DNA of 25,040 bases from Auxenochlorella pyrenoidosa (lineage: Eukaryota; Chlorophyta; Trebouxiophyceae; Chlorellales; Chlorellaceae): contig KQ481946.1 of the NCBI GenBank assembly GCA_001430745.1, positions 66,275 to 91,314 on the forward strand, read 5' to 3'. Positions 1 through 11,500 of this stretch are shown piece after piece. The stretch's first letter is position 1. The number at the start of each line of letters is the position of its first letter. The position numbers and the translations under genes are program-made. The notes under the pieces are model-generated. The model did not search any database, had not been told where the DNA came from, and worked only from the letters and a program-made list of their open reading frames with translations.

Positions 1-3000
1 GCCAGTGCCTGCCGGCGACGTGACGCTGGGCAAGCCGGCCGACTGGCCCACCTACGGCTGGGACAACGAGTACGGCTCTCGCACCTTCCACGTCCGCGAG
101 TTCAGGGCCAGCAAGGCGCTGGTCAGGTGGGGCGCGCGCGGCGCCGGCCCCCCAGGGGGGGCAGGTCGGGGCCGGGCCTGCGCCTGGTGGCCCGCCCGAC
201 CGCGACCCATCGGCCTCCCACCCACCCACCAGCTCCCTCCTCCCACCCAAACGCACCCCTGCCTGCCTGAACCCACCCCCACCCCCACCCCCCCGCCCCC
301 CACCCCCCGGCAGCAACGCCGAGTTCCTGGAGTTTGTGCGGGACGGAGGGTACCGCAGCAAGCAGTGGTGGAGCGAGGACGGCTGGCGCTGGCGCACCTT
401 CCGCAACGCCAAGTGGCCCACCTTTTGGGTGCCCGACGGCCCGCAGGGTGAGGCGCGCCCCGCCCGCCCGCCGCCCCGGCTGTGGCTGTGCCACGCCGCT
501 CGCCCCGGCTGTCCTGCGCAGCCGGTGCTCTGTCCGCAGCGGCGCCACTTGGCTTCGTTTGGGTGGGGTGTGAGGTGGGGTTCTTACGCCTGATGGCACA
601 CGCCGCACGCCACCCGGTGTGCGCCGGGGGCCGCTCGACACCCGGCGGGCTGGGGCTGCTGGCCATGTGTCATTGCCTCGTGCCACGCCTGCTGTGGCAG
701 CCCACCTGCGTCCATCCTGCCCCCAGCTCCAAACCCCCACCCCACCCCACCACACTACCCGCTTACGCGCGCGCAGGCCTGCACCGCTACAAGCTGCGGC
801 TGTGCTTTGAGGTGGTGGACTTGGCGCCCGCCCTGCCCGCTGTGGTCAACCACCACGAGGCCCGCGCCTACGCCAACTGGCTCTCCGCCAAGCAGGTGGG
901 GGCCTGCCTCAGTTGGGGGGGGGGGGCGGGGGGGCGGGCGTGCCTGCAAGTGGGGACGTCTGGTGGCGCTCGCCCGGGCTCTGCTGGGGCGGCTGGCTGG
1001 GGCGAGCGGCGCTTCGGACGCTCGAGGCATGCGCCCGCAGGCCGCAGGGACACGCCACATGTGGCTCCCCAGGCGGGGCCCTGGCTGGTTGGCGGCACAC
1101 TTTGCTCAGCCCCTGCGCGCCCCTGCCCCAACGGCTGCAGGGCCTGCGGGGCGACGCCGCGCTGCGCCTGCTGACCGAGCCGGAGCACCACCGCCTGCGG
1201 GCCATTGCCAAGCGCGACGCCGAGGGCCGCGCCGCCGAGGACCCGGGTGCGCTTCAAGGGGTGCCCCTGGGGAGTCCTGTGCGGCCCTTCTTCCGGCGTG
1301 CTGCCTGCGGATGATTGGGCAAAGTGAAGGTCGAAGGGGAGGGCGGCCGGGCAGAGCGGAGCTGCGCCCAGCCCGGCGCATGGTCCTCACCCCTGCCCTG
1401 CCGCCCGTGCACCGCTCGCCACACGTGCAGTGATGGAGCGCAGCGGCGCCTCCTTTGCCGGCACCGCCAACCTGAACATGGCCTACGGCGCGGAGAGCGG
1501 CGTGGACGCGATGCCGCCCACTGCCGCCGGCTTCCATGACGTGTTTGGCAACCTGTGGCAGGTGTGGGCTGGTCCCAGTGCCAGCGCCTGAGTGCCTCTC
1601 CTTGGCCGCTGCTGTGCCTGTGGGCGCCATCAGCTGCGAGTGACGTGTCAGCACCATGGGCAGCTCGGGGCCCAGCCAGGCGGTGCATGGAGCCCTGGCA
1701 TGCAGCAGGGGAGGAACAAGGCGCAGGCGCCAAGGAGCAGTGAGGGGATCAACCGGCGGGCGGCCCCCCGCCCCACATGGCTGCTAGCATCGGCCTGCTG
1801 GCTCCTATCTGCGACTCAAAATGTACGTACAGGACTAATCTTTGGTCCACCGGTTGGCCCGCCCGCCCGCAGTGGTGCGAGGACAACATTGCCTCCCTGC
1901 CCAGCTCTCTGGGCGTGCACCCCTACTACGATGACTTCACCACGCCCTGCTACGACGGTGAGGGCAGGAGGGGGCGCAGGCTGGCCGCCGCCCGCCACAC
2001 GCGGGCAACATGCCCGGCACACGCGACCTCAAGCAGGGGGGGGCTGCGCCTAACGCAGCCTGCTCCTTGCCGTGCCGCCCCAGCCCCTGCCGCGCTGTGC
2101 GGCCCATCCCTGGCCCCTCCCGTGATGCGCCGCCCCCCCCTGCAGGCGAGCACAACGTCATCCTGGGCGGCTCCTTCATCTCCACCGGCGACGAGGCCAG
2201 CGTGTTTGTGAGCAGCCGCCCCGGCCCCCGCTGCACGCCGCCCACCGCCCGCTGCCCGGCCTTGCAGCGTTAAGTCCAGCGGAGCTGAGGATGCACGCAA
2301 CGCGGCAGCGCGGCAGCCAACCGGACACGCTTGCATGGGCCCTGCGCCTGCCTCACCACTCCCTGGCCCCCCCGCGCCGCTGCCCCGCAGGCCCGCTTCC
2401 ACTTCCGCCCCCACTTCTTCCAGCACGCCGGTGAGCCCCGACCGGCGCCTGCGCATGCGCGTGCGCGCGCGCCTGTGCCTGCGCCTTGACAGCCGCCCCG
2501 CTGCCCGGGCATGCGCTGCCCGAACTCGGCCGGCCTGCCCCCGTTGCCCTGCCTGAGGTTGCCCACCCTGGCCACCATGCCTCCCCCCACACCGCAGGCT
2601 TCCGCCTGGTCAGCGGCACTGGCCCCAAGGAGACGTCCTGCATGGACTCCCCTCCCCCCCACGTGGGCTCCTGGGACCCCTCCACCAAGCGCACCTCGCG
2701 CGCCGCCGCCGACGCCGCCGCCGCCGAGGCGCTGCAGCAGCAGCTGCTGAGCGGCTACGGCAGCGGGGCGCAGCTGCTGGAGGGCGGGGCGGCCGCGGTG
2801 CAGCTGCCGGGGGCCGAGTACCCCGCCCGGCTGGCTGGCATGCTGCTGGCGGCTGCCAAGAAGCTGGACGTGCCCCTGGGCTCGGCCCTGGAGGTGGGCG
2901 CCGGCGTGGGCGCCACCTCTTTCCAGCTGGCGGCGGGCGGCTTTGAGGCCGTGCTGGGCGTGGAGCACGACGCGCGCGCTGTGGGCGCCGCCACCGCGGC

Positions 3001-4369
3001 GCAGCAGACCGGCTCCGTGGCCGTTGGCCGCAAGGTGCGCAGGGGGGAGGGGGGGGCCTGCGCCGGCCGCTGCCGGCGGCAAGCCGCGCAGCTTGGGCGG
3101 CTCGCTGCCGGGCTGCTCCGCGGGCGCTTTCCCGGCAGCCGCCTGATTGTTCTCGAGCTGCGAGCAGAGGTGCAAGAGCGGACAGTGCCTGGCAGCATGA
3201 GGCTTGCTTAACACCCTCCTTGTCCCCTCCACCCACGCAACCCCCACCCGCCGATTGTGCAGGACGAGGGCCACCTGCGCAGCCAGCTGGAGCTGCCGGT
3301 GCCGGGGGGCAGCGCAGCCCGCGCCCGCGTCGCCTTCCGCCAGATGGACCCCTGCTGCCTGGGTGAGGGGCGCTGGTGGAGTGGACCGGGCTGTCGACGC
3401 TTCCTCTGCACATGCGGCCCCTGCAGCAGCAGCATGCAGCCCTGGGTAGTGCCGGATTGGCTGAGGCGGCTGCTGCTGGGCGGCACGCTGCACCACCAAC
3501 ACCACCCTGCTCATACCTGACCCAACCGCCCCACGCTTCCCCTCGAGCAGCACCGGACCTGGGCCCGTACGATGCCGTGCTGCTGAGTGGCGTCTTGGAG
3601 AAGATCCCCTCGCCCAAGGCCCCTCTGGGTGAGCAGCACTGCATTGACACAAAAATGCACGCACTCCCGTTCACAGCGGGACTATGCGCAGCATACTGCA
3701 GCAGCCTGGGTGCCTCCTTGCCCAGCTGCACGGCGCCTGCGCGCCAAGTCAGCAGCGCCCCTGCCGCCGCCCGCGCGCCCGACCCTGGACCCGCCCCTGC
3801 CTGCCCGCTGCCCGCAGGCCGCATGGGCGGCTCGCGCGGCCTGGTCAAGAAGGGCGGCCTGCTGCTCATCACCGCCTCCTACTGCTGGAGCGAGCGCACC
3901 GCGGCCTCGCAGCTCTGGCTGGGCGGCACCACCGACTCGGCGGGCAAGGCGGTCAGGTGCGCACCAGAGGGGGGCCGGGGGCAGCTGCAGGGGAGGGCCC
4001 TGACCTGGGAGGCGCTCGGTGCCGTTGAGTAGGCGCCTTGGTGCATGCGAGCTCCAGCGCCCCTTGGGAAGGGGCCTCCGCTATGCCGTGCTGCCCACAC
4101 CGTAGCCGCTTGCGCCGCGCGCTTGCGCTGCACTGCTGCTGCCGTGGTCCCCGGGCCGGCCCTGGCTGCCCGCCCCGCCCCCACCCAGCCACGCGCCCCA
4201 CCCCCCCGGCTGCCGCCTGCCCTGCAGGTCTGCTGACGGCCTGGCCGCCGCCCTGGGTCCCGACTTTGAGCTGGTGGAGCAGGCCGACCTGCCGGTGGCC
4301 ACCCGCACCTGCGAGCGCATGTACAGCGTGGCGGTGATGCATGCCACGCTGTGGCGGCGCGTGGCGTGA
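1..4369 (+). CDS. ovoA: Ovothiol synthase OvoA (5-histidylcysteine sulfoxide synthase fused to 4-mercaptohistidine N-methyltransferase), 5' partial
   Basis: OvoA is a non-haem iron enzyme that joins cysteine to C5 of histidine as a sulfoxide; its C-terminal domain then methylates the mercaptohistidine to ovothiol A. Thirteen in-phase exons: 1-126, 314-447, 777-895, 1141-1246, 1431-1561, 1873-1957, 2146-2207, 2391-2430, 2598-3034, 3263-3362, 3551-3628, 3818-3956, 4228-4369, giving about 565 residues to a TGA. The first nine exons carry the FGE/sulfatase-type fold, with family landmarks YGWDNEYG, PTFWVPDGP, PPTAAGFHDVFGN, GVHPYYDDFTTPCYDG, LGGSFISTGDEAS and FRPHFFQHAGFRLV. The rest is a class I methyltransferase with motif I EVGAGVGATSF, then YDAVLLSGVLEKI, KKGGLLLITASY and SQLWLGG. 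The N-terminal DinB-like domain with the iron-binding HxxxHxE motif must lie upstream. All twelve introns here are GT-AG. The domain order is the standard fused OvoA; the family call is from remembered homologues. Confidence 0.93.
915..938 (+). other. G-run cluster (potential G-quadruplex) in an ovoA intron
   Basis: Runs of 12 G, 7 G and 3 G separated by single C follow the donor of ovoA intron 3 (896) by about 20 bases. They are on the transcribed-sense strand, so the pre-mRNA could fold into a G-quadruplex. Confidence 0.6.
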
Positions 4370-5428
4370 GCGCGGCGCCGCGCGCAGCCGGCGGCGGGCG
4401 CCAGGCACCTCGGAGGCCGGCCTTTTGTGCCCAGCCCGGCCCGCGCGCGTGCGTGCGTGCCTGCCGCCCCCCAACCAACCCAACACGTGCCGGCCAGCCC
4501 TGGACTCGATACTCTCTCCCGGCGTCGCAGCACTGGTCCCTGCTTCATTGTTTCTCGTGCTAACGCTTGAATCCTGGTGGCCCCGCAACGTTGCCTGAAC
4601 CATTTGCTTCGTGAAGGCTTCCTGGTTGCGCCCGCTTGGAGGCCTGCTATTCTTTCCCCCGTCTTTTGCCCTGCCTGCACTTCCCGTGGCGGCCCCTGCC
4701 TGCATCGTCCCCCCGCCTAGACTACTCTCATTTCATTGCCCAGTTTTGCAGCGTCTTCTTGATTGCTCTTCATGCCCCATGAGGTATTTTTTGTTGCTCG
4801 AAAAGCTTGTGAAAGCAGATGCTTTTCAGTCAAGTGGGCATGGTGGGAAACAAGCCTGACTGTGGTGACCCCTTGCGTCGATGGGCAGGGGCTCAACAGA
4901 GGCATTCTCAGCATGCGAGCTCAGCCCTGCAGTGCAAGCGGCCCTGGGGCCTCCCCACTCTGTCACCACCTGCGCAGGTGGTGGGCCAGTGCTGGCTGGC
5001 ACATTTGCATGCCAGTTGATACTCTGTATAGCAACCATTAACCATGTTTAAACCAAGAGTTTGGGTTACCGTGATACATGATGGGAACCTTTTGTCGGAA
5101 TGAACTTGCTGCTGCTGAGTGTCACAGGCAACAGTTCAGCAGGACTGCACGCAGCTGTGCACGCAGCCACATGCACAACCACATTCATTCCCACGATTGT
5201 AAGAATGCACTAAGTCTTCATTGAAGCAATCAATGAGGTGGAAAGGCATTTGTGCAAACTTTGAGCGGTGCAGGCAGCAGCTGCCCCTCCGCCAGCTTGT
5301 CACTTTTTGAGGTGTCCCTCCTGCAGCCACCCGAGCGCATTTTACCCGTTCTGCATTCCTGCCACTGCATTGCGGTTGCTGTGGCCTGTGCACTGCCTAA
5401 GAACCCCTGCTTTTGGAGCGCCCGACTT
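4370..5428. other. Intergenic stretch: ovoA 3' UTR and upstream region of the DUF6687-like gene
   Basis: About 1.06 kb with no supported gene. It is clearly less GC-rich than the flanking exons, as expected of a long algal 3' UTR. Short open frames here (for example 4611-4859) have no recognisable content. A TGTAA element at 5198-5202 is the best candidate for the end of the ovoA transcript, which would leave about 230 bases for the promoter and leader of the next gene. Confidence 0.6.
5198..5202 (+). terminator. Candidate TGTAA polyadenylation signal for ovoA
   Basis: TGTAA is the usual green-algal polyadenylation signal, normally 10-20 bases before the cleavage site. This copy lies about 830 bases after the ovoA stop and is the only one I saw in the gap. 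A five-base motif can occur by chance, so this is tentative. Confidence 0.4.
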
Positions 5429-8178
5429 ATGCTGCTGCCAGTGGCAGCGGCGCTCATCTTGGTCTGCCTGACAATGCTGTTCAAGGCAGTCGCACCGCGA
5501 TGGGCGCCGTCGGGCGCCAAGCCGGCGCTGGGAGCACGCATTAAACCCCGCTCGGCCGCCGCTGCCGCCAGTGCCACCGAGGCCCCCGCCGTGGAGTGAG
5601 GCATCTGCAACGTTTTTTGGTCGCATGCGGCGTGCGTGCAATGCGCCAGGTCACCTTTGTTGTACATTGTAGTCGTCGCAGCCTGAAGCGACCGCGGTTG
5701 ACAATACCCCACTTGGGTGTTTGGTTGTTTGCTGCGTCGACCCCACGGGCCGCCCTTCACCACCGTCCCGCCCTGCCCTGCCTGCCGCCCCGCAGGTATG
5801 TGCCCTGGGAGGCCGCCAAGCAGGCCCCTACCGAGGAGCTGCTCATCGTGGACTGCACCCACCCCTCTGCGCTGACCGTCACGCACCACAAGGCGGCGCG
5901 CAACCCGCCCGGCGGCGCCAGCGACTGCTCCACCGGCCTGGTGCTGGACCTGCTGGCGCTGGCGGGCAGGGACCCCAGCAAGGCAGCGCCCTGGCTGGCT
6001 CAGCGGCGCGTCTCAGTCAACCACTTTGATGCTGACGCTGTGCTGTCCATGTGGGCGCTGATCCACCGGCACGCGGCGCCGGCGCACGCCGCAGGTGGGG
6101 TGGGGGGGTGCCGCCGCAGGGCTTTGGCGGGCAGGCATGGGCGTTTCCCGCTTACAAGGCCGGCCATTCCCGGCTGCTGGCCCCTGCACAGTGGCGCGTT
6201 ATGTCTGCCTGCCGCGGCTGCCACATGCCACAACTGCAAGTGCTGCTGCGGCCGCTGCCCACAGCGCACGTGCATGCTCAGCCCCTCCGCTCTGCCGTCC
6301 CGTTTCCCCGGCGCTGGGTGCAGTGCTGCGCCACGCCGCCCGCATTGGAGACCTGCGGGAGGCTGGGCTGGGCGCCAGCCCACAGGCAGCAGAGGCGCGG
6401 CGCTGGGACGGTGTGGACAGCGAGGAGCAGGCACGTGGCCGCGGCAGGGCTGTGGGGTCCTGCGCTCATCAACTGGCTGCTTGCCACGTTGACACCTCCT
6501 GGCAACTGCGTGGCCTGTGCTCCCACCGTGGCACCCTGCTGGACGCCAACCTGCTGCCGCGCTCACGTGACCTGCAACCCCCGCCCCCCCCCCCCCCCCC
6601 CCCCCCCGCCACACACTGCCACACCCGGGCGCACCCTGCAGGTGCACCACGCGCTCAAGCTCTGCTGCTGGATGAACACAATTGAGCGCACCCAGTTCAG
6701 CCCGCCATATGTGGACAAGGACAGCGACGCCAAGCACCGCTACTTCCTGGAGCGCCTGGCGGCGGCGCTCACGCCCGAGGGCATTGAGGCGCTGCGGCCG
6801 GTGAGGGGGTGGCGGCAGATGGGGCGGGCGGGAGCATAAGCAGTGTGGGCGCCGCCCCGGGCATGTTCGCCATGTTCCTCTTGATTCCTTTCTTGGCCCC
6901 GCGCGCCCTGCCGCGCAGGAGTGGGAGGAGGAGTATGCTGCTGTGCTGAATGGCTGGGCCGCGCTGGAGGGGGGGCGCCCCGCCAGCGTGCGCGTGCACC
7001 CGGGGATGGGCCTGGCGGTGCTGCGCCCGCCGCGCCCGCTGCACTACTACGCCCTCTTCTCCCACGCCCTGGGCGCCGACACGGTGCTGACCGTGCTGCC
7101 GGGGCAGCGGTACGAGGTGGAGAGCAGGTGGGTGGTGTGTGTGTGGTGTGATGGTGGTGGGTGGCAAGGGGCGGGGGGCCGGGGCAGCGGCGCTGCTAGG
7201 CAGGCACAACAGCATGGGGTTTGTGGGCAGTCATAGCCGGCAGGCTTGCCGGGCCGGGCAGCGCCGCAGCGTTGTGGCGGCTGCGGGTGCGCACCCACGC
7301 TGCGGCTGTGACGCCAGACCATCCTCCCTCCTCTCCCCTCCCTCTCCACCACCCTCCACAGGTACACCCAGTTTGTGAGGGTGTGGAGCCGGCCCGTGCA
7401 GGCGCGGCTGGACATGGCCCCCCTGGCGGCAGCGCTCAACAGGTGAGGGCTGCAGAGCAGCACCGCTGGTGCGGGTCGGCTGGGCGGGCGGCAGCAGGGA
7501 TGGCTGGCAGCTGGGCCCCAATGCTGGGCGGAGAGGGTGTCGCACTGCCTTGTCCGCAGCTGGGTGCCGCACCCAGCCCTGAGGGCCCCTTCTGCGGCCT
7601 CGTGCCGCAGGCTGGACACCGGGCGCGAGGCGGGCACCGAGTGGGCCAGCAGCAGCATGGTGGACACGGGGCCGATCCTGCGGTGAGCCCTCTGACCCGC
7701 GCTGCGCCCTGCGCGGCTGCGCGGTCGCGAGACGGCACTCCTGTGCAGCGTGCATGCCGCCGTGCCGCTCAAAGAACGTTTTCCTACTCTGTGCTCGCAT
7801 GCGCATGGATGGGGCTCTCCCTGCACGGCCACGTGTTCCCAGAACCTCCCAGCCACCCCGTCATGTGACCCCTCCTCCACCCATGTGAACCCCCCGTGCG
7901 CTCCATGTGCCGGCAGGCTGGACGGCGGCGGCGAGAAGCTCAGCAAGGCGCAGCGGTACGGGCACCCGGCCGACCGGCCGCACTTCCGCTCCGGCCTGCC
8001 CCCCGCGGCCTTTGAGGCAGCAGTGACCTCGTTCCTGCGGCACGGCCTGGCAGGCACGCAGCCCAAGGCGGGGGGCTGGTCATGGGAGGAGCTGCAGCAG
8101 CTGAACGCCGGCATCGACTGGGCGGCCTGGGAGGCAGAAGAGCTGCCGGCGGCGCTGGCGGCGGCGGGCGCGGCTTGA
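5429..8178 (+). CDS. Uncharacterised DUF6687-like protein with N-terminal membrane anchor
   Basis: The model has eight exons: 5429-5595, 5796-6094, 6324-6430, 6642-6800, 6919-7127, 7362-7442, 7611-7682, 7917-8178, giving 451 residues and an in-phase TGA. Residues 1-20 (MLLPVAAALILVCLTMLFKA) are strongly hydrophobic and suggest a signal anchor or targeting segment. The conserved part begins at residue 57 (YVPWEAAK) and continues with IVDCTHPSALTVTHH (73-87) and NHFDADAVLSMWAL (131-144). From memory these match the DUF6687 pattern of a VDG / LTLSHW region followed by NNHFDEDGL; no function is established for that family. The acidic HFDxD motif could bind metal, but that is inference. The third intron needs a GC donor (CAG|GCACGT at 6431) to join in phase. 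An upstream in-frame ATG at 5252 is possible, but 5429 puts the hydrophobic segment at the very N terminus. The gene converges with the propeller gene. Confidence 0.72.
6584..6607 (+). repeat. 24-base poly-C homopolymer in an intron
   Basis: An uninterrupted run of 24 C lies 34 bases before the acceptor of intron 3 of the DUF6687-like gene. It occupies the place of a polypyrimidine tract. Runs this long are prone to slippage and miscounting, so the exact length is uncertain. Confidence 0.9.
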
Positions 8179-8532
8179 GTGCACCTGGGCAGCCTTGCAA
8201 GCAGGCAGCCGGGCTCTTGTTGGCACTTGCACCCTGCGTTGTGGCCACGGCAGCTGAATGAAGCTCATGCATGCATGAAGGTGTAGAAGCGCACAGAGGG
8301 TCCCGGCACAGGCAGAGTAGGTCGTGGCATGCAGGGGACGGGCAGAGTGGGTGTTGGCGCGAATCTGGGTGCAAGGGTCAGGCAGTCTGGACGGGCAGAG
8401 TAGCTGGAGAATACAGGCAGATTTGAAACACGCACAGTTTGACCACGAGCCATGGGTGCAAAGGTTTGGCAGCGCGTCCGCACTGGGGCACCCTGCAATA
8501 GGGCGCCCGCAGCAGGGTGCCTTGGCTGCGCG
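8179..8532. other. Convergent 3' region between two genes, with short direct repeats
   Basis: A 354-base gap shared by the 3' ends of the plus-strand DUF6687-like gene and the minus-strand propeller gene. It holds three copies of GGCAGAGTRG (8311-8320, 8341-8350, 8394-8403). I saw no TGTAA on either strand, so polyadenylation sites cannot be placed. No coding content is supported. Confidence 0.6.
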
Positions 8533-11500
8533 TCAGCCCCAGCGGCGCACCACCGCGGCGCCGCCATTGATGCCCAGGTCAGAGTAGGCGAGGTAGGGGG
8601 TGCTGGAGAGGGTGTGGAACTGCAGGTTGATGAAGCGCGCCTCGCCCACCGACACCGGCTGCAGCGCAGGCAGCGCAGCGGGGACGCGCAGCAGTAGTGA
8701 GTCGCAGGCAGTGCAGGGGGGATGCGCAGCAGTAATGAGCTTCAGAGGGCTGGGCATGCAGGAGAAATGCACGATAAGGCCACAGCAAAACCGCCCACAG
8801 GTGCGCTTGAAGAACGCCGCTGGTCAGCCCTGCAAGCTGCCATACGAGCCCGCCAGCCTCAACGCACCTGCGCGCCCATGGGCTGCCATGCGCCGTTCAC
8901 CCAGGACCGCACGCACAGCTTGCGTGCGATGCCGTCGCATTGAAACGCGACCCATGGCGCGTGCGCCTTGGTGCCTGGCTCAAAGGCCAGGGCGTTGTAG
9001 ACAGAGCCCTGGCCAGCAAAGCCGGAGGGGCCCACAGACTTCCACTGCCCCCCATCCAGGGCGGTCAGCTGTGCGACCGTCAGCTTGGGGCTGGGCGGGG
9101 TGGGGCTGCCGGGGGCGGCGCCCTGGGCACAGGGCAGGCAGGCAGGCAGGTGGGTGATGGCGGCGCCCATCTCGACGCGCTGGCAACCATCACGCGTTGG
9201 CAGCGTGCGCGGGCCGAAGCGCAAGTACAGCAACAAAGCACGACCGACACCCTGGCTGGCCCGCGTTGCACCCCCTCTACAGGAGCCCCACCAGGAAGGC
9301 CACCCAGGGCAGGCCCGTGGCCGGGTGCAGAGCCAGGGAGATGTAGGAGGCCGGGCCCGAGGAGAAGGCGGTGCCGACCATCTTCCAGCTGCCGCCGCTC
9401 TGGAAGCGCATGACCCGGCCCTTGGTGCTGGCAAAGTCCTGCGAGGGAGGCGGGGCCGCTGCCGGCCGGCGTAATTGCAGGCGCAGATGGGCTGCTCGCG
9501 GCAGGACTCACATGCAGACATGCACACAAGCTGCCTGCCACCTGTGGGCGACGGCACGCGCTGCCACACTTGCCGCGGGCTGGATGAGGCAGTATTCGGG
9601 AGGAAGTGGAACTGCTGCGCGGTGGCACCCCTGGGGACACTGACAGAGCTGGACAATGTAGGTGAGGTGCCATGCTGACCTGGAAGGCAACAAAGATGGA
9701 GTTGCCGCGCACCACCATGCTGACCCACGCAGCGGGGCTGGGTGAGAACCCTGCAACCCGAGCCAGGCAGGGGAGGCTGCCTCCTAGTGAGTCATGTGTG
9801 TTTGGCAGGCGGTGGCCGGTAGGGTGCTGACACTGTGCTTGCAGGCAGGACCCCCTGGCTCTGCTCTGCCCACCTGGGGTGCCGATATAGGTGAATGATG
9901 AGGCTTGTGCGCCCACACCGCGCAGGCAGCTGGCCCTGCCATTATGGTCCGAGTCCTGCAGGTCGGCAGGCCAGCACCTGAGCTTTGTGCGGCAGCCAGG
10001 CAGGCAGGGATCGGTTGCAGATAGGCAAAGGTAGCCTGTGCACTGGTGGCCTGCCAGCGCTGCTGCTAGTGTGGCATACGGGAGGTTTGCCAGCCTAAGG
10101 GGGCAAGCGACGTCTGCTCCTGCTGGGAGAATGCAATCCAACACAGCAACACCGCCATCTTAGTGGCACATCCCACCCACAGCGAAGCAGGAGACCGGGC
10201 CCCAGGACAGGGACGAGTAGTCAAGCCCGACAGCTGCAGGCACAAGTGGGTTTGAGCACGGAGGCTGCAATGAGAGGCTGCCACCAGCATGGCAGCAGCC
10301 CAAGGCACTCTCCGGCACGTGCATGCCAGGCATGCACAGCAGCAGGCTCAGTGGCTGGTGCGGCCCTGCACACAGGCATGGGTTCACCCACCAGTGACGG
10401 TGCTGCCTGTCAGGCCGGGAGGGTCTGTGTTGTTGGGCAGGCCCGCCGGCCCAAGCTGCAGCCAGGTTGTTGTGTTCCACTTCCACATGCTGCATGGCAG
10501 CAATGGCGGCATCGATTGGCAGGGTGAGGAGGCACACAGGCAGGCCACACACACCGAGCAGCCACACGGCCCAGCTTCTGCCATGCAGCTGCTGCAGTAC
10601 GGCGCCAACGACGGATCCGCATCCCGTGACACAGTGCTAGTGCATTCTCAACCCAGCACTGGGAGGGGGGCGGGGACGCCTCACTTGAGCACCCCGCCGT
10701 TTTGCTCGTCGCGGTAAGCAACGTACGGCAGGCGGGAGTTTGGGTGCAGGGCCACGCGGAACTCCTGCCCAGGGGCTGGGCCGTCGCCAAAGCCGAGGCC
10801 CAGGGGCAGCCAGCCCACCGGCGTGAATATTCTGCAGGTGGGGGTGGGGTCGGTGGGGCAGCGGCTGGTAGGGTTTGCTGGGCTGGCGCCAGCAGCAGGT
10901 GAGTGCAAGGACGGCGCAGCAGTGCATGATGGGCCATGCCTTGCCCCGCTGTCCCCGTGCACAGCCGCAGGTTCTTCTTCAGGGCCAAGCATTCACATAC
11001 AATGCAACGTAATACAATGCCGATGGTGCCAAGTTCCCCATCTGCTGAGGAAACACTCCTACTGACTGGGCCAGGCCGCCAGAGATGAGGAGGCAGCGGG
11101 AGGAGCACTGGCCCACAGCAAAGGCCAGCAGAGGCGTGCCCACAGCGCCGGCAGGGTGAACCGCGAGGGCGGGGTAGTAGGCTGCCACGCGTGTGGGGGC
11201 GCCCACAGCCCGCCAGGCCTGCAGGGGGCGCCGGTCGGCATGGTTTGGCAGCCATGAAGGTTGGGAGGCAGCATGGGTACCCAGACACCCAGACCTTATG
11301 ACCCCCCCCTGGGAATCCGACACCTGGGCCTCTGAAGGGTGAAAGTGTTGCTCCACCCTACCCAGCCATGTACGTCGGAGGCCGGCAATGCGACACCCCC
11401 ACCTTTGCTGCGCTTGCAGGAGCCATTGCTCCTGCACAGGGGCGTGCGACAGGTGCACACGAAATGTGTGGTACGGCAGCCAGCGGCGGGTGCAAGGCGG

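Noticed and set aside
2270..3664. Minus-strand open frame of 464 codons opposite ovoA
   Set aside because: It overlaps several well-supported ovoA exons and introns. Its composition is the Arg/Ala/Pro/Gly-rich shadow expected in GC-rich DNA, with no recognisable motif.
4611..4859. 82-codon frame after ovoA with a hydrophobic start
   Set aside because: It lies inside the probable ovoA 3' UTR, has no recognisable domain, and has no evidence of its own promoter or splicing.
5252..5428. Earlier in-frame start for the DUF6687-like gene
   Set aside because: It would add 59 residues with no targeting or domain character and bury the hydrophobic segment that looks like an N-terminal anchor. It is not excluded.
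7128..7361. Possible extension of the DUF6687-like exon through this stretch
   Set aside because: The frame runs on, but the donor (AG|GTGGGT) and acceptor (CACAG|G) join in phase to give ESRYTQF, and the stretch itself is G/T-rich filler.
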